Shown here one piece after another: positions 45,104 through 54,269 of a stretch of 58,737 nt of DNA. The stretch spans positions 1-58,737 of IMG/VR virus record IMGVR_UViG_3300030107_004408; one strand, written 5' to 3'. The notes beneath the pieces were generated by a model. The model made no database searches. It saw nothing but the letters and a program-made list of their open reading frames with translations, and was not told the origin of the DNA. The position numbers were made by a program, and so were the translations under genes. Numbering within the stretch: the first letter of the stretch is position 1; every line of letters starts with the position of its first letter. Origin of the DNA: a virus.

Positions 45104-46033
45104 TCAGGTAAGCCTGTTTTTGGCAGACCAATTAACTGCCTCGCGGGCAGCACTTAATCTAGCTTCTCGCGGATTGCGAGGAGCCTGGGCTCCCCGTACA
45201 CTTGCCGGATTGTTCCTATTCTCAGCACCCGATGTCAACTGAGCCGCTGGCCTTGGTGCTCGCTTACGCTTGCCGGCCTTCATCAGGGCATGCTCTACAG
45301 CTACTTCTGAGGGTGTTCCCTTCGATCGTAGTGCATTTGCAATTTCGATAGTCTTTTCGTTCTGACCTACGAGTCTAGCTGCTGCATCTGGATCCCATCC
45401 CGCATCTAGCAATCCGCCAAGCTGTTCACGCTTATTTTCTGACTTGAAAATATGCGCGTGCTTCTTCTTGTACTGCTCTGCGTATTCTGCTGCTTGCGCG
45501 TCAACTTCGGCTTCAACATATTCCTTGAATTGATCAAATTCGCTTTGAAGACTGCCCATTTCGTTTTTTAGGCGTTCGTTTTCGGCCGTATACTGGCCCA
45601 AACGAGGATCTTCGGCGCCTCCTAGAATACTACGGAGCAAGTCCCTTTCTTCTTGGATTTCAATTTGCGTCTTTTTCAGGGCTTCCAGATCAGCACGCTC
45701 GGTGTCAAACGCCTTGCGCTGTTCCGCTAGATCTTGGAATTTTTTGGTGTAGCCGCTTTCTAACTGCTTGTGCAGAAAGCCTACAGGTTCACGCAAAATT
45801 TCAGGCAGGACATCCATGTTCCCATCCCAAACAGATGCGTCGAAACCCGAAAGCGGGTCGGGGGTTGTTGCAGACAGCCTCTCTTCAGCGGAACTGCCAC
45901 CGAGTGCTGTGTGGTTATCCGGCGATGCCGGGTTTGATTCAGGAGACTCCACAGACGTTTCGGCCGTACTGGTGCTAACCTCACTGGTAGCGGGTGCGGC
46001 TTCGGCGGCAGGGCTGGTCGTTCCTTCTTCCAT
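45104..46033 (-). CDS. Scaffolding protein
   Basis: The 309-aa protein is disordered and acidic at the N-terminus, then a long coiled coil (about 110-210), then a basic C-terminal region (GKRKRAPRPA and after), as in phage scaffolds whose basic tail binds the coat protein. It lies directly before the capsid gene. The ATG at 46033 was preferred to the TTG before it; AGGA lies upstream. Confidence 0.8.
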   Translation of the reverse strand: MEEGTTSPAAEAAPATSEVSTSTAETSVESPESNPASPDNHTALGGSSAEERLSATTPDPLSGFDASVWDGNMDVLPEILREPVGFLHKQLESGYTKKFQDLAEQRKAFDTERADLEALKKTQIEIQEERDLLRSILGGAEDPRLGQYTAENERLKNEMGSLQSEFDQFKEYVEAEVDAQAAEYAEQYKKKHAHIFKSENKREQLGGLLDAGWDPDAAARLVGQNEKTIEIANALRSKGTPSEVAVEHALMKAGKRKRAPRPAAQLTSGAENRNNPASVRGAQAPRNPREARLSAAREAVNWSAKNRLT

Positions 46034-46043
46034 CAATGTAATC

Positions 46044-46637
46044 CTATACTAAATCGTAAACTCTTTGGCGCTTTTTTTTCTGCAAAAGCCCATGCCCTGC
46101 TGCTTCTGCTAACTCGCCATGCTTAACCGTGCCGGGAACCGGTGAATCGCCAATAGTGGGTGCAGCTTCGGCCTTAGTCCCTAGTTTTAACTCAGGAGAG
46201 TGATGCTCCTGCGTCAGGGTGTTTTTGGCTGCGCTTTTGCCGAAATCTTTTAGCATTTGCTTAGTTTCCGGCTCTTTCAGCGCCTCCCGCAGCTTACTAG
46301 TTTTTGCTTCTGGGGTTGGCGCTAAAAACGTACTCGGGTCCGCTAGTAGATTAGGGTCTGCTGTAATCGGAGCAGGTTTTTGCAAACCTTGGATTTTTGT
46401 GCCAGAAGGTGCAGTCATGCCCCCCTTCGCAGCGCCCTTAGCCACATTTAGGCCAGACATTCCAGCGTTACCTGCCGTGGGAAGACTGGCAACGGAACCG
46501 AGGCCAGCACCAGCACCAGCGGCACCGGCACCGGCACCGGCAGCACCGGCACCGGCAGCGGAACTGCCAGCCAGCGCCAAGCCGCCGCTACCAGCGCCTA
46601 CGCTTGCCATAAACGGCGCAAGGGCAGCAAGAGCCAC
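46044..46637 (-). CDS. Ala/Gly-rich protein of the head block
   Basis: The 197-aa protein has a hydrophobic Ala/Gly-rich N-terminal third, in part from a DNA repeat, and a charged rest. No family is recognised. It may be a minor internal head protein. The GTG start overlaps the previous stop (TAGTG). Confidence 0.55.
   Translation of the reverse strand: MALAALAPFMASVGAGSGGLALAGSSAAGAGAAGAGAGAAGAGAGLGSVASLPTAGNAGMSGLNVAKGAAKGGMTAPSGTKIQGLQKPAPITADPNLLADPSTFLAPTPEAKTSKLREALKEPETKQMLKDFGKSAAKNTLTQEHHSPELKLGTKAEAAPTIGDSPVPGTVKHGELAEAAGHGLLQKKKRQRVYDLV
46501..46560. repeat. Short tandem repeat of CCGGCA type
   Basis: A run of CAGCAC and CCGGCA units (GGCACCGGCACCGGCACCGG and neighbours) encodes the Ala/Gly-rich stretch of the 197-aa protein. 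Such runs change length easily by slippage. Confidence 0.7.
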
Positions 46638-47023
46638 TAGACTCTACCCATCTCGGTAGCGGCCTTATCCTTCTTGTCCTTGTCGAACTGCAAAGCGGCT
46701 TGCACTGCGGAGATACGGCTATCTTGGCCTGGATTTCCACTTTCTGGTGGTGGCATCATTTCGCCGCCAGCTTCCGGTGGTGGCCCCATAGCCATGCCCA
46801 TACCCATGTCGCCTTCCGGTGGAAGCGGGGGCATTTCGCCTTCCATGCCCATCTCATCTTCCATACCTTCGGGGGGCATACCCTCTTCGGCTTCGCCACC
46901 TTCTTCTCCAGCAACATGCCCACGGGCAGACAGTTCGTCGTACATGGCGTTGCCGTCCAAACCTTGGGCGATCAGCTCGTCCAGAGCCGCAACAATTTCT
47001 TCTCGGTATCCTTCTAGAGGCAT
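46637..47023 (-). CDS. Met/Gly/Pro/Glu-rich head-block protein
   Basis: The 128-aa protein has a helical N-terminus (about 1-35), a low-complexity centre with repeated EGEMPP, MGMGM and PPPE pieces (about 40-95) and a charged C-terminus. No family is recognised. The composition resembles the Gly/Pro/Met-rich C-terminus of the portal protein. GGAGAATAAA precedes the ATG. Confidence 0.55.
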   Translation of the reverse strand: MPLEGYREEIVAALDELIAQGLDGNAMYDELSARGHVAGEEGGEAEEGMPPEGMEDEMGMEGEMPPLPPEGDMGMGMAMGPPPEAGGEMMPPPESGNPGQDSRISAVQAALQFDKDKKDKAATEMGRV

Positions 47024-47035
47024 TTTATTCTCCGG

Positions 47036-47299
47036 TTATCCGACTGGATCACGCAGGTTTCTTTGGTTTTTAAGGGCAGATTGCGCTGCCTGGAGTCTTC
47101 GATCGGCGTAAGTTGAACCTTCTAGCTCGCCCGTACCCGTCATTGTATCTTCTTGCGGGACTTCATCTGCCAGCTCTTCTTCCGCCAGCATTTCCCCTTC
47201 GGGCGTTTGGGGTCCACCTAGCTTTTCCTGGATCTTAGGCAACAGGGATTCTAGCTGCCCCTGCGCTTCCGAATACAATTGGCTGGTGGTTAATGCCAT
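47036..47299 (-). CDS. Small head-block protein, unknown
   Basis: The 87-aa acidic protein is mostly helical (LYSEAQGQLESLLPKIQEKL, then DRRLQAAQSALK). No family is recognised. It lies in a run of small genes between portal and scaffold, all leftward and closely spaced. TAGGGGGCCAA precedes the ATG. Confidence 0.55.
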   Translation of the reverse strand: MALTTSQLYSEAQGQLESLLPKIQEKLGGPQTPEGEMLAEEELADEVPQEDTMTGTGELEGSTYADRRLQAAQSALKNQRNLRDPVG

Positions 47300-47307
47300 T
47301 TGGCCCC

Positions 47308-47697
47308 CTACGATGCTGCCGTAGTCTTAGCAGATGCAGTCTTTTTTGTCATGTCGCTTTTGTATTCCTGGACGCTTTTGTATCCATGTGAGTTCAATAC
47401 GTCATGCTGCCTTTGTTTTATCGACATATTGAAATCGGTGTCTTCTTTCGAGCCCTTTTCCACTGCGATAGCCTTCGGGTGCGCTTTTAGCCATGCACGC
47501 TTTTCGGCATTGCTTTCCCAGCGCGTGCCCAGTTGGGTGCTGACCTCTGCATTTGAAAATACGATGCCGTGGGTAGGCACTGCTGCTACGATTACACGTA
47601 CTTTCGCACCACAATCAGGGCAAATGTCGTGCTCTTGGTGCCTTTGGAGTACTTCTCTTACCCCACAGTTTGGGCAATCGTGATCATATGCCAGCAT
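47308..47697 (-). CDS. Zinc-ribbon protein, FmdB-like
   Basis: The 129-aa protein begins with CPNCGVREVL and CPDCGAKV (about residues 9-31), two CxxC pairs as in FmdB-type zinc ribbons, followed by a charged helical tail. Such proteins are often found near phage portal genes, with unknown role. GGAAGGCTTAGA precedes the ATG. Confidence 0.7.
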   Translation of the reverse strand: MLAYDHDCPNCGVREVLQRHQEHDICPDCGAKVRVIVAAVPTHGIVFSNAEVSTQLGTRWESNAEKRAWLKAHPKAIAVEKGSKEDTDFNMSIKQRQHDVLNSHGYKSVQEYKSDMTKKTASAKTTAAS

Positions 47698-47698
47698 T

Positions 47699-47935
47699 CT
47701 AAGCCTTCCTGTTTGCTTCTTCGCGGTTGTATTTACGGCTAACTACACGCAGATTATCTTCGGAATTATCCATCGGATTACCATTTACGTGGTGCACTTC
47801 TTTCCCGTCTCCTTTGCTTACTCGCCCTTCTCGCTGCGCTTTTCTGCGAGCTGCGTTGCGCTTAGCTCGGGCTCTTATATCTTCGATGGAAGACTGGAAT
47901 TTTCTGTATTCTTCTTTGTAATTACGCTTAGCCAT
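47699..47935 (-). CDS. Small HNH-motif protein
   Basis: The 78-aa basic protein ends with EVHHVNGNPMDNSEDNL (about 47-63), the core of an HNH nuclease site, but lacks the CxxC zinc pairs of many full HNH enzymes. HNH proteins next to packaging genes can act in genome packaging; here that is an inference. It overlaps the portal stop as TAATG. Confidence 0.7.
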   Translation of the reverse strand: MAKRNYKEEYRKFQSSIEDIRARAKRNAARRKAQREGRVSKGDGKEVHHVNGNPMDNSEDNLRVVSRKYNREEANRKA

Positions 47936-49773
47936 TACATCATACCGGGTGGTCCACCCATACCCGGTGGGGCGGGGGTGGGACTGCCGGCGCCCCCTTC
48001 CATTGCGCCCACTGCGCCTGTCGGTACATCGCTAGCCCCTGGTGGCATACCGCCGGTAGCGATCGTGTCTTCACCGCCCCCTCCCTGGGCCATAGCTTGC
48101 ATACCTTGGGCTTGAGCCTGCATTGCGCGTACTTCTGCCATTTGCTTTTCTTTTAGCTCTTCTTCGGAAATCAGCACATCGTCCCCAATGTCTAGTAGAT
48201 CTAGAATGTGGGAATGTAGACGGCGTTGGTCGATGTGCTCGCTGACCGCCAAAAATTCCAAAAATTGGATAATCTTTTTGACTTGGGCCGCTTTGCTGTT
48301 TTCCGTGGGGCTGTACGGTACGATTTCGTAGTCTACCGCAAGAGGCTCTTCTACAATCCCACCAGAAGCTTTAATTTCTTCCGCAATTTCTGGGCTTCTG
48401 GCCATCAGGTGTGCCCGAGAAACTACGAATGTTTCTCGATCTCCGGTAAGTCGTACCGGAATTTCACTCTCTGGCTCTAGATATTCTTCGTAAAGGCCAA
48501 TGATGGCTTTTGCCATGTGCCGAATTACGCCATTGATCATTTTTGTGCGGCGGCCGAGGCGTGTTCGCATCGCCGAATCTACCAAAGCTAATTCTGTTGC
48601 CACGTCTGCAGTACCCGCAACACCGCGAGCATAGTCGGGGATGCCCAGGACAAACTGGACTGTCGCTTCAATGCGTTCACGGATTGTCGCAAATTCCGGG
48701 GCCAAATTACTGGTAGGAGTATTGGACAAAATTTCGGATAACGGAGCTGCGTTTCTGCCCTGAAGGCGCACAACATCACCGGGACTGGTCGCAGAGGCCA
48801 CTTGATCCACGAAATCTTCGGGATTATCGCACAAAGCTTCGTTAATTACGGTGACCGGAATGCTTGATTGGGCATGGCGTAATTCCAGTGTATCAAGCTC
48901 ATTTAGGCGCCTTTGCTGGCGTTCCACGAGTTGGCTGTCTGCCAATCCACCGATATCTGCCAGATTATCGGTAAAAACGAGTGGCTTAAAGGGATTCCGT
49001 ACAAAAACATAGGGCAGCTCTCCCGCAAACAGTGGCTCTTCTTCGTCCTCCAGCATGTGGTAGTACTTGTCTTCCGTAAAATCGTAGACTTCGTACACGA
49101 CTACCCATTCAAATACGTTTTTGACTTCCTTGTTCAGATTTGCGGTAGTCCCTTCCTTGTCTTGTAGCCATTTTGGGAAGGAGCCCAGTTGGGCTTTACG
49201 TGCGATAACCGGGTCATACTGCAGCCCCTGCTGGCCTTTATTATCTTCCGTTCTTGCGAAGAATTCGGCCTTGGTCAGGGTAGTGACCTCAACAGCGTAT
49301 CTAATATCGTCCCATCTGGAGGCAGACATGTCGTAGAAAAAATACCGAGGGTCTAGGACCACAAAATCTGGCCGATCGAGCGTAAAATTCCAGACTGCTT
49401 TGACGATAGACCGCCCGTATACGCTGGTCAGTGTGCCCATCTTCCACAGAACTTCGTGGGCGTCGGAGCGGTACAGGATGTCGTTGATCAACGCTTCGCG
49501 GTACTTGGCCGCTAGCTTAGCCTGCTCCCCGCTCTTCCTAGCTGCTGCCGTCACTCTAGGCGTTGGTGGTGTTACACTTGCGACCATCGTATCGCAAAAT
49601 GCGTAGAGATAATTGTTTTCCACTAGAAGCGGATCATCGCCTTCCGCTGCCTGATCACCCCAAAACTCAGACCGATACCAAGCCCTCCACTTGTCCCAAG
49701 TAGCGTGCTCTTTTTGCGCTTTTGAAATATGCGCAGAAATAATAGATTTGAATGTTTTTGGGTCTAACGACAC
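47935..49773 (-). CDS. Portal protein
   Basis: The 612-aa protein has the features of a phage portal: an N-terminal helical region, a wing/stem region with RPDFVVLDPRYFFYDM (about 140-155), KPLVFTDNLADIGGL and a helical stem (about 290-400), and a Gln/Met/Gly/Pro-rich flexible C-terminus. It lies near the terminase, and its length is normal. The start is a GTG at 49773 after AGGTGTGATTC. Confidence 0.75.
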   Translation of the reverse strand: MSLDPKTFKSIISAHISKAQKEHATWDKWRAWYRSEFWGDQAAEGDDPLLVENNYLYAFCDTMVASVTPPTPRVTAAARKSGEQAKLAAKYREALINDILYRSDAHEVLWKMGTLTSVYGRSIVKAVWNFTLDRPDFVVLDPRYFFYDMSASRWDDIRYAVEVTTLTKAEFFARTEDNKGQQGLQYDPVIARKAQLGSFPKWLQDKEGTTANLNKEVKNVFEWVVVYEVYDFTEDKYYHMLEDEEEPLFAGELPYVFVRNPFKPLVFTDNLADIGGLADSQLVERQQRRLNELDTLELRHAQSSIPVTVINEALCDNPEDFVDQVASATSPGDVVRLQGRNAAPLSEILSNTPTSNLAPEFATIRERIEATVQFVLGIPDYARGVAGTADVATELALVDSAMRTRLGRRTKMINGVIRHMAKAIIGLYEEYLEPESEIPVRLTGDRETFVVSRAHLMARSPEIAEEIKASGGIVEEPLAVDYEIVPYSPTENSKAAQVKKIIQFLEFLAVSEHIDQRRLHSHILDLLDIGDDVLISEEELKEKQMAEVRAMQAQAQGMQAMAQGGGGEDTIATGGMPPGASDVPTGAVGAMEGGAGSPTPAPPGMGGPPGMM

Positions 49774-49776
49774 GAA

Positions 49777-50148
49777 TCACACCTGAATAAGGATGCGGGT
49801 AGTGACAGCACTAGTCGGGCCTGTGTTTCCGGCAGTTCCAGGTAGGGTGACTGCCCAGAGTGTGATCCTATCTGCAAAGCTTACGCCCTGCGGAAACGCA
49901 TACGTAATGGAAGAGGACGCGGGAGCCATCAACACCATATCGGGCACAGTCGTGCCGGGAGTCGTATTGGATGTGTCCGTAGTGTGCAGCTTCACATACG
50001 TAGCTGCCGAGTTTGCCGTGTTGTTAATCTCGACGGACCGGATCACTGAAGCACCCGTATAGACTTCATCCTCAGTCTCATCACAGTCTGTATTGATTAC
50101 GGTACGATTGGACGCTGGCGTCCCATGGGTAACAATGGATACTGCCAT
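49777..50148 (-). CDS. Small virion protein, paralogue of the next gene
   Basis: The 123-aa protein has a beta pattern (VIRSVEINNTANSAATYVKL, PGTTVPDMVLMAP, ITYAFPQGVSFADRI) that repeats in the 125-aa protein encoded next to it, with the strands and the Thr/Pro loop in the same order. A tandem duplication is likely. Function unknown; a head surface or neck role is possible. GAGGCAGAC precedes the ATG. Confidence 0.6.
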   Translation of the reverse strand: MAVSIVTHGTPASNRTVINTDCDETEDEVYTGASVIRSVEINNTANSAATYVKLHTTDTSNTTPGTTVPDMVLMAPASSSITYAFPQGVSFADRITLWAVTLPGTAGNTGPTSAVTTRILIQV

Positions 50149-50156
50149 GTCTGCCT

Positions 50157-50534
50157 CTATGTATGCACGATGTAATAGTTAAGATCGCTTCCGGGTGCCC
50201 CTGTGCCTGCGGTACCTCCGCTAGAGGACGTAGCGTAGATTGAAACACCGGTATCAAAAGTGATGCCACCTGGAATCTCAAAAGTAATGTTCTTCTCGTC
50301 AGCATCGCACTTCAGTACGATATCTGGCGGTGTCGTACCTGCCGTCACGCTGGTTTGGTTGTAGAACTTTACAAAATTGATTTGAGAGCCATTAGCATCG
50401 TTGTCCAACGTAATGCTGTAAATCGTAGCAGCACCGCCGAGGATATTCTCCAAAGCGGTGTTGGTAATGGTCCCACGGGTGACCTTATACGTCATTCCCG
50501 TGTTTGCGGGACTGGTAAAGACTGCTGAAGCCAT
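50157..50534 (-). CDS. Small virion protein, paralogue of the previous gene
   Basis: The 125-aa protein has IYSITLDNDANGSQINFVKF, then TAGTTPPDIVLKCDA and ITFEIPGGITFDTGV, matching its neighbour's elements in order. It is of unknown function. It lies between the terminase and portal genes, where such pairs are not usual. GGAGGGCCAA precedes the ATG. Confidence 0.6.
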   Translation of the reverse strand: MASAVFTSPANTGMTYKVTRGTITNTALENILGGAATIYSITLDNDANGSQINFVKFYNQTSVTAGTTPPDIVLKCDADEKNITFEIPGGITFDTGVSIYATSSSGGTAGTGAPGSDLNYYIVHT

Positions 50535-50574
50535 TTGGCCCTCCGAGATGCTGGAATCTTAATCGAATTCGGCC

Positions 50575-52248
50575 TTAAAGCCAATACTTCTTCCGATTCC
50601 TCTTGTTTTTGTCTTTGTGAAGCTGTAACCGCTCTTTGTACGTGTATGGCCGCAATTCTATGATATTTGCATCAGGATCCGAAAACCCTGGCTTAGATCG
50701 GCGCGGAAGATCCCTTGCACCGATAATTGACATCATTAGGGCGCTAACTTTGTCCCAGTGATGCCGTTCTCTGCGTTTTCGGTTGGCCTCGCCTCTTGCG
50801 ATCTCCGAACTGGGGCCTTCTTCGATGTGTTTGTCGTTTTTGTACGACATAAGCTGTTCAACAGTATTTTCATCGTTAAGCTCAAGATCATCAAGAAGAG
50901 CATCGATTGTGTAGCCCAACATTTGGTCTAGAGACTTGCCCGTGGTGGTGAAGCCGGGTCTGCGGGCCTTTTCGTAGTAGAGATTGCGATAATCCCACTC
51001 CCGCAAGAGGCTCAGCACTGCTTGCCCAACACCATTGGATTCTACAACGATCCTAGCGTTGTTATACCGCTCACCAACCTCCATTAGCTTCCGCGTGAAG
51101 ATAATCGGGTCTACGTGTGCCGCATATGTGGCTACTTGGGTCCATTCCCCGTCATACACTTTCAAAACCTGAAAAGCGGCATGATCTCGGGCGGCGTGAC
51201 CACAGGGGTCGGCCCCGATTGCGTAAATTGCGCCTTCTTGTGGTTTTTCGTACTCCATATACGGCTCTTTCCATGGAGTAAGCTCTTTGTTCCGGTGCCT
51301 CTCCAGAGCATGGGACGGAATTGCGGCATTTGCGGCTGCAATCCAACAACTCAGATCGTCAAACGGGTAGAAAACCGGAAACAGGTCTGGCCTACGCCTG
51401 AGCTGCTGGTCAGTGGACAATAGAAAGCGGCGGAAGGCCAAATGTTCTTTTGTCAGCCCTTCTTTTTGGTATCGATTCATGAAATCGATTTCTTCGTTTT
51501 CTAATTTCCAGGATTTGTCCCAAGCACGCCTATTTAGAGCCCCATCCCAGAAGGGATAGAACTTAGCCATGTTTCGACCATTACCGGCTTTCGCTTCTAG
51601 GTAATGATGATGCCAATCTGAATTGGCTTCCCAGGGCGTACTCTCAAAAATCGCAATTGCGTTGTCTCGATTAACGAGAGAGGGCCAGATTAGGAACATG
51701 CTGCCCGAAAAGTCATCCCAGAACGGACACTCAGATGCGTGAAAGGAGTCAGGGCTCTGCCCAATACCCACTGCCCCAGATTCTGCGGAAAGGACACGCA
51801 TTTTGCCGCCCTGCATGGGCTTAAAGCTCAACTGCCTACTTTCTCGGGAATGTACCGTTGGGCTTCTTACGTCACCGGGCCATTTTTGGTGCAGGTGGTG
51901 AACACGTCGATGCAGATACTCCGCACGCGCAGCGTTATCCGCAATACAAACATGGTCCCAACCAGGATTATACGCAGCTAGTGGATAGCACCCGTACTCA
52001 ACACTGAGGGATTTACCCATCTGACGCGCAGTCAAAATAGTCAGAAACTTATTCTGATTATCCGAAGTCTGCGGTGGATTGGACAGGTAATCTAACACGT
52101 CCGTCTGCATCGTGGCAGTGATTCGCTTCGGATCGTAAGGAATAAACTGACTTGTCTTCTGGTCGTGCACTTGCCCAAAGGCAGGTAGTGACTTGGCAGG
52201 ATCCCGAAGGAAATTAAGAACCTGCTTCGGGGACGGTTTAGGCGGCAT
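50575..52248 (-). CDS. terL: Terminase large subunit
   Basis: The 557-aa protein pumps DNA into the head and cuts it. The ATPase has Walker A ARQMGKS (74-80), a Walker-B-like SFHASECPFW (168-177, E173) and coupling motif FESTPW (201-206). The RNase-H-like nuclease has D347 in AIGADPCG, E403 in VVESNGVG and D499 in HHWDKVSAL. Length is normal for the family. It starts directly after the stop of the previous gene, with a short GGATAA ribosome site. Confidence 0.9.
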   Translation of the reverse strand: MPPKPSPKQVLNFLRDPAKSLPAFGQVHDQKTSQFIPYDPKRITATMQTDVLDYLSNPPQTSDNQNKFLTILTARQMGKSLSVEYGCYPLAAYNPGWDHVCIADNAARAEYLHRRVHHLHQKWPGDVRSPTVHSRESRQLSFKPMQGGKMRVLSAESGAVGIGQSPDSFHASECPFWDDFSGSMFLIWPSLVNRDNAIAIFESTPWEANSDWHHHYLEAKAGNGRNMAKFYPFWDGALNRRAWDKSWKLENEEIDFMNRYQKEGLTKEHLAFRRFLLSTDQQLRRRPDLFPVFYPFDDLSCWIAAANAAIPSHALERHRNKELTPWKEPYMEYEKPQEGAIYAIGADPCGHAARDHAAFQVLKVYDGEWTQVATYAAHVDPIIFTRKLMEVGERYNNARIVVESNGVGQAVLSLLREWDYRNLYYEKARRPGFTTTGKSLDQMLGYTIDALLDDLELNDENTVEQLMSYKNDKHIEEGPSSEIARGEANRKRRERHHWDKVSALMMSIIGARDLPRRSKPGFSDPDANIIELRPYTYKERLQLHKDKNKRNRKKYWL

Positions 52249-52596
52249 TTATCCGATCTGCTTCATGGGCATAGTCTTGATCGCCTCTTCCCATTCCGCC
52301 TCTGTGGGCTCGGGTACATCCATCACTTTGGGCTTCTCGGTACCTGCGATCTGCACTAGCTGGGCGATAATGTTGGTGCTACTTGAGCTATCGTCCGATT
52401 GCTGCGCCTGGATTCCCGTGTACATCAGCTCGGCCCACTGCCGCAGCTCCCGCGCAGTCGTTGTCCCAATCTCCTTCCTAAGAAGAGCGCCACCGATTTC
52501 CGCAGCCAGATCTACTACATCGTTAAGCGAACGGATCCGCCCCTGCTGCAATAGCGCAAGTGCGTCATACGGAACTGGCATCTCTTCTTTTGCCAT
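52249..52596 (-). CDS. Candidate small terminase subunit
   Basis: The 115-aa protein is helical (LNDVVDLAAEIGGALLRKEI, RELRQWAELMYTG) and lies directly before the large terminase gene. Size, helical content and place fit a small terminase, but no clear DNA-binding motif is seen. GGAGAAGTA precedes the ATG. Confidence 0.5.
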   Translation of the reverse strand: MAKEEMPVPYDALALLQQGRIRSLNDVVDLAAEIGGALLRKEIGTTTARELRQWAELMYTGIQAQQSDDSSSSTNIIAQLVQIAGTEKPKVMDVPEPTEAEWEEAIKTMPMKQIG

Positions 52597-53303
52597 TACT
52601 TCTCCTTAGGTAGTCCCCGTCCAGGGCTGATCGGACTTCTTTCTCGGGGCTTGTAGTCCCGTCGCTCTGTTTCTGGGTTTCTTTGCTCTCGATCTACTTG
52701 CCTGCCGCCACCTGTTATTTCTGTTCCCTCCTCGCGCTCTCTCCAAGATTTTCCCCCCGGCTGAGCGGGAGCGGCGGATACTGCTATGATGGCATCTCTC
52801 TGCTCTGGTGTGAGTCCTTCCCATATAGCTTGCCGATCTTGCGGATCAGCGTCTGGCATGAAATCTGGAGGTGGCTTCTCGTCGGATCCCCTCTCCGGTG
52901 CCGCCTCCTGCCCCCTTTCGTCTGTTCCTACAAACCCTTCGCGATCCCATTTTGCGGCATCATCGCCTAGGCGCTTCTTGAAGTCCATGTGGTAAAGCTC
53001 TTCGCCCGGCCTGCTCTTTTTTCCTTGGTGTTTGGCCTTGCCTTTGGATTCTGTGTCCGCAGGTGGAGTGGGATCGGCAGGGTCGCCCTTGTTCTCCTTT
53101 GCTTCTTCCCGACCTTCTGGAGGGAGAGTGCCGCTGGGATTCGCTATCTTTACCATTCCACCGTGGGGCGCGTTCTCTGCAAGGAACTTCATCGCATCCT
53201 TGATCACGTCATCGTACTTGCCCTTTCCATAGTCCCGGTTTTCCTTACCCAAGTACTTCTTATCGTCGGGACTCTCTTTCTCTTCGGCGGATTCTTTTGC
53301 CAT
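52596..53303 (-). CDS. Charged, disordered protein of the packaging block
   Basis: The 235-aa protein is almost entirely Lys, Glu, Asp, Arg, Gly and Pro, with no predicted fold. It overlaps the previous gene by 44 bases and the next by one. It may be an internal or packaging-related protein. Unknown. Confidence 0.55.
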   Translation of the reverse strand: MAKESAEEKESPDDKKYLGKENRDYGKGKYDDVIKDAMKFLAENAPHGGMVKIANPSGTLPPEGREEAKENKGDPADPTPPADTESKGKAKHQGKKSRPGEELYHMDFKKRLGDDAAKWDREGFVGTDERGQEAAPERGSDEKPPPDFMPDADPQDRQAIWEGLTPEQRDAIIAVSAAPAQPGGKSWREREEGTEITGGGRQVDREQRNPETERRDYKPRERSPISPGRGLPKEK

Positions 53304-54213
53304 AGCGTCGTTTCCTCTTACTCACAGTTTCTTGAGCACGTCTTGCGTATTTTGCCCAAGGGTGGTCTGGGTTTGCAATCCATTCCATCTTAGCGTGTTT
53401 TGACTGAAATACAATACCATCTGCATATAGCGGCCTATCCATTGGGTGCGCTACATAGCCTGACTGCAATGCTGCTTTGACTGCCGGGTGCCTTATTAGC
53501 TTATCCTGCGCATCCGTATATCTCCGCTTAGCGATACGCAACCCAGGCTTACGGGGCAAGGTCATGCCCTCCAACAAATACAGCGCAGCGGTAGCCATGT
53601 CGCGGTTTGTTACCATTGGCATAGGATCTATGCCTAGTGCCCAGAAGGCTAGCTTAGGAGTATCCATAATGTGGTTAATAGCTATTACTAACTGCTGCTC
53701 TGCATTCGGATCTTTTTTGCATAAGACGCTGCCCAAGATGTCAATAGGCATACCCATAAGCCACCACCTTAGCGTGGACAGGGCACATTTCTTATACATG
53801 GGCATATCTTGCGGAAACAATCCCCAGAAGTTTCTAGTCGGTTGTTGCAATATCGCACACGCCAACTCGTAGGGCGTAGGCGGATTATCCAGCCCCCATG
53901 CCGCTTTAGCCTTCGGCGGCCAGTCTTCAGGCGCTACCAGGAACTCGCTGTTTTCCCCGAATACCGCTTCCGCTATATCATGATCACTCCATAGCAACTT
54001 ACGGATGGCTAATATCTTCTTAGCCGCATGGGCTAAGCTGGCCGGGTACCCACCCTGCAATATCGGCACTTCCACATTTACTGCTACAGCCACATCCACA
54101 GCCTTGATTCCGAACACCCTAGCCGTGGTCCGGTTTGCCTTAGTGTGCAGCAGCCAATGTCCTAGTCCCCCGCTGTTGGTGCAACATATGTCGAATTCGC
54201 TGATATTAGGCAT
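53260..54213 (-). CDS. First late gene, unknown function
   Basis: The 317-aa protein is not recognised. It has CC near residue 10, a helical middle with many Trp and Pro, and a strongly basic C-terminus (KRKRRYGKRIRRRERESRR-like, last 20 residues) that could bind DNA. It begins 18 bases after the expected transcription start of the late promoter and overlaps the next gene by 44 bases. Confidence 0.65.
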   Translation of the reverse strand: MPNISEFDICCTNSGGLGHWLLHTKANRTTARVFGIKAVDVAVAVNVEVPILQGGYPASLAHAAKKILAIRKLLWSDHDIAEAVFGENSEFLVAPEDWPPKAKAAWGLDNPPTPYELACAILQQPTRNFWGLFPQDMPMYKKCALSTLRWWLMGMPIDILGSVLCKKDPNAEQQLVIAINHIMDTPKLAFWALGIDPMPMVTNRDMATAALYLLEGMTLPRKPGLRIAKRRYTDAQDKLIRHPAVKAALQSGYVAHPMDRPLYADGIVFQSKHAKMEWIANPDHPWAKYARRAQETVSKRKRRYGKRIRRRERESRR

Positions 54214-54237
54214 TGTACCTACGTTATGGGCAAAAGT

Positions 54238-54265
54238 GATTTAGCAAAAATGGTTTGCATGTCAA
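54238..54265 (-). promoter_or_regulatory. Main late promoter
   Basis: On the minus strand TTGACA (54260-54265), a 16-base spacer and TAAATC (54238-54243), preceded by TGC as in extended -10 elements. Transcription would start near 54231, just before the first late gene at 54213. No phage-specific element is seen. Confidence 0.6.
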
Positions 54266-54269
54266 TGAG

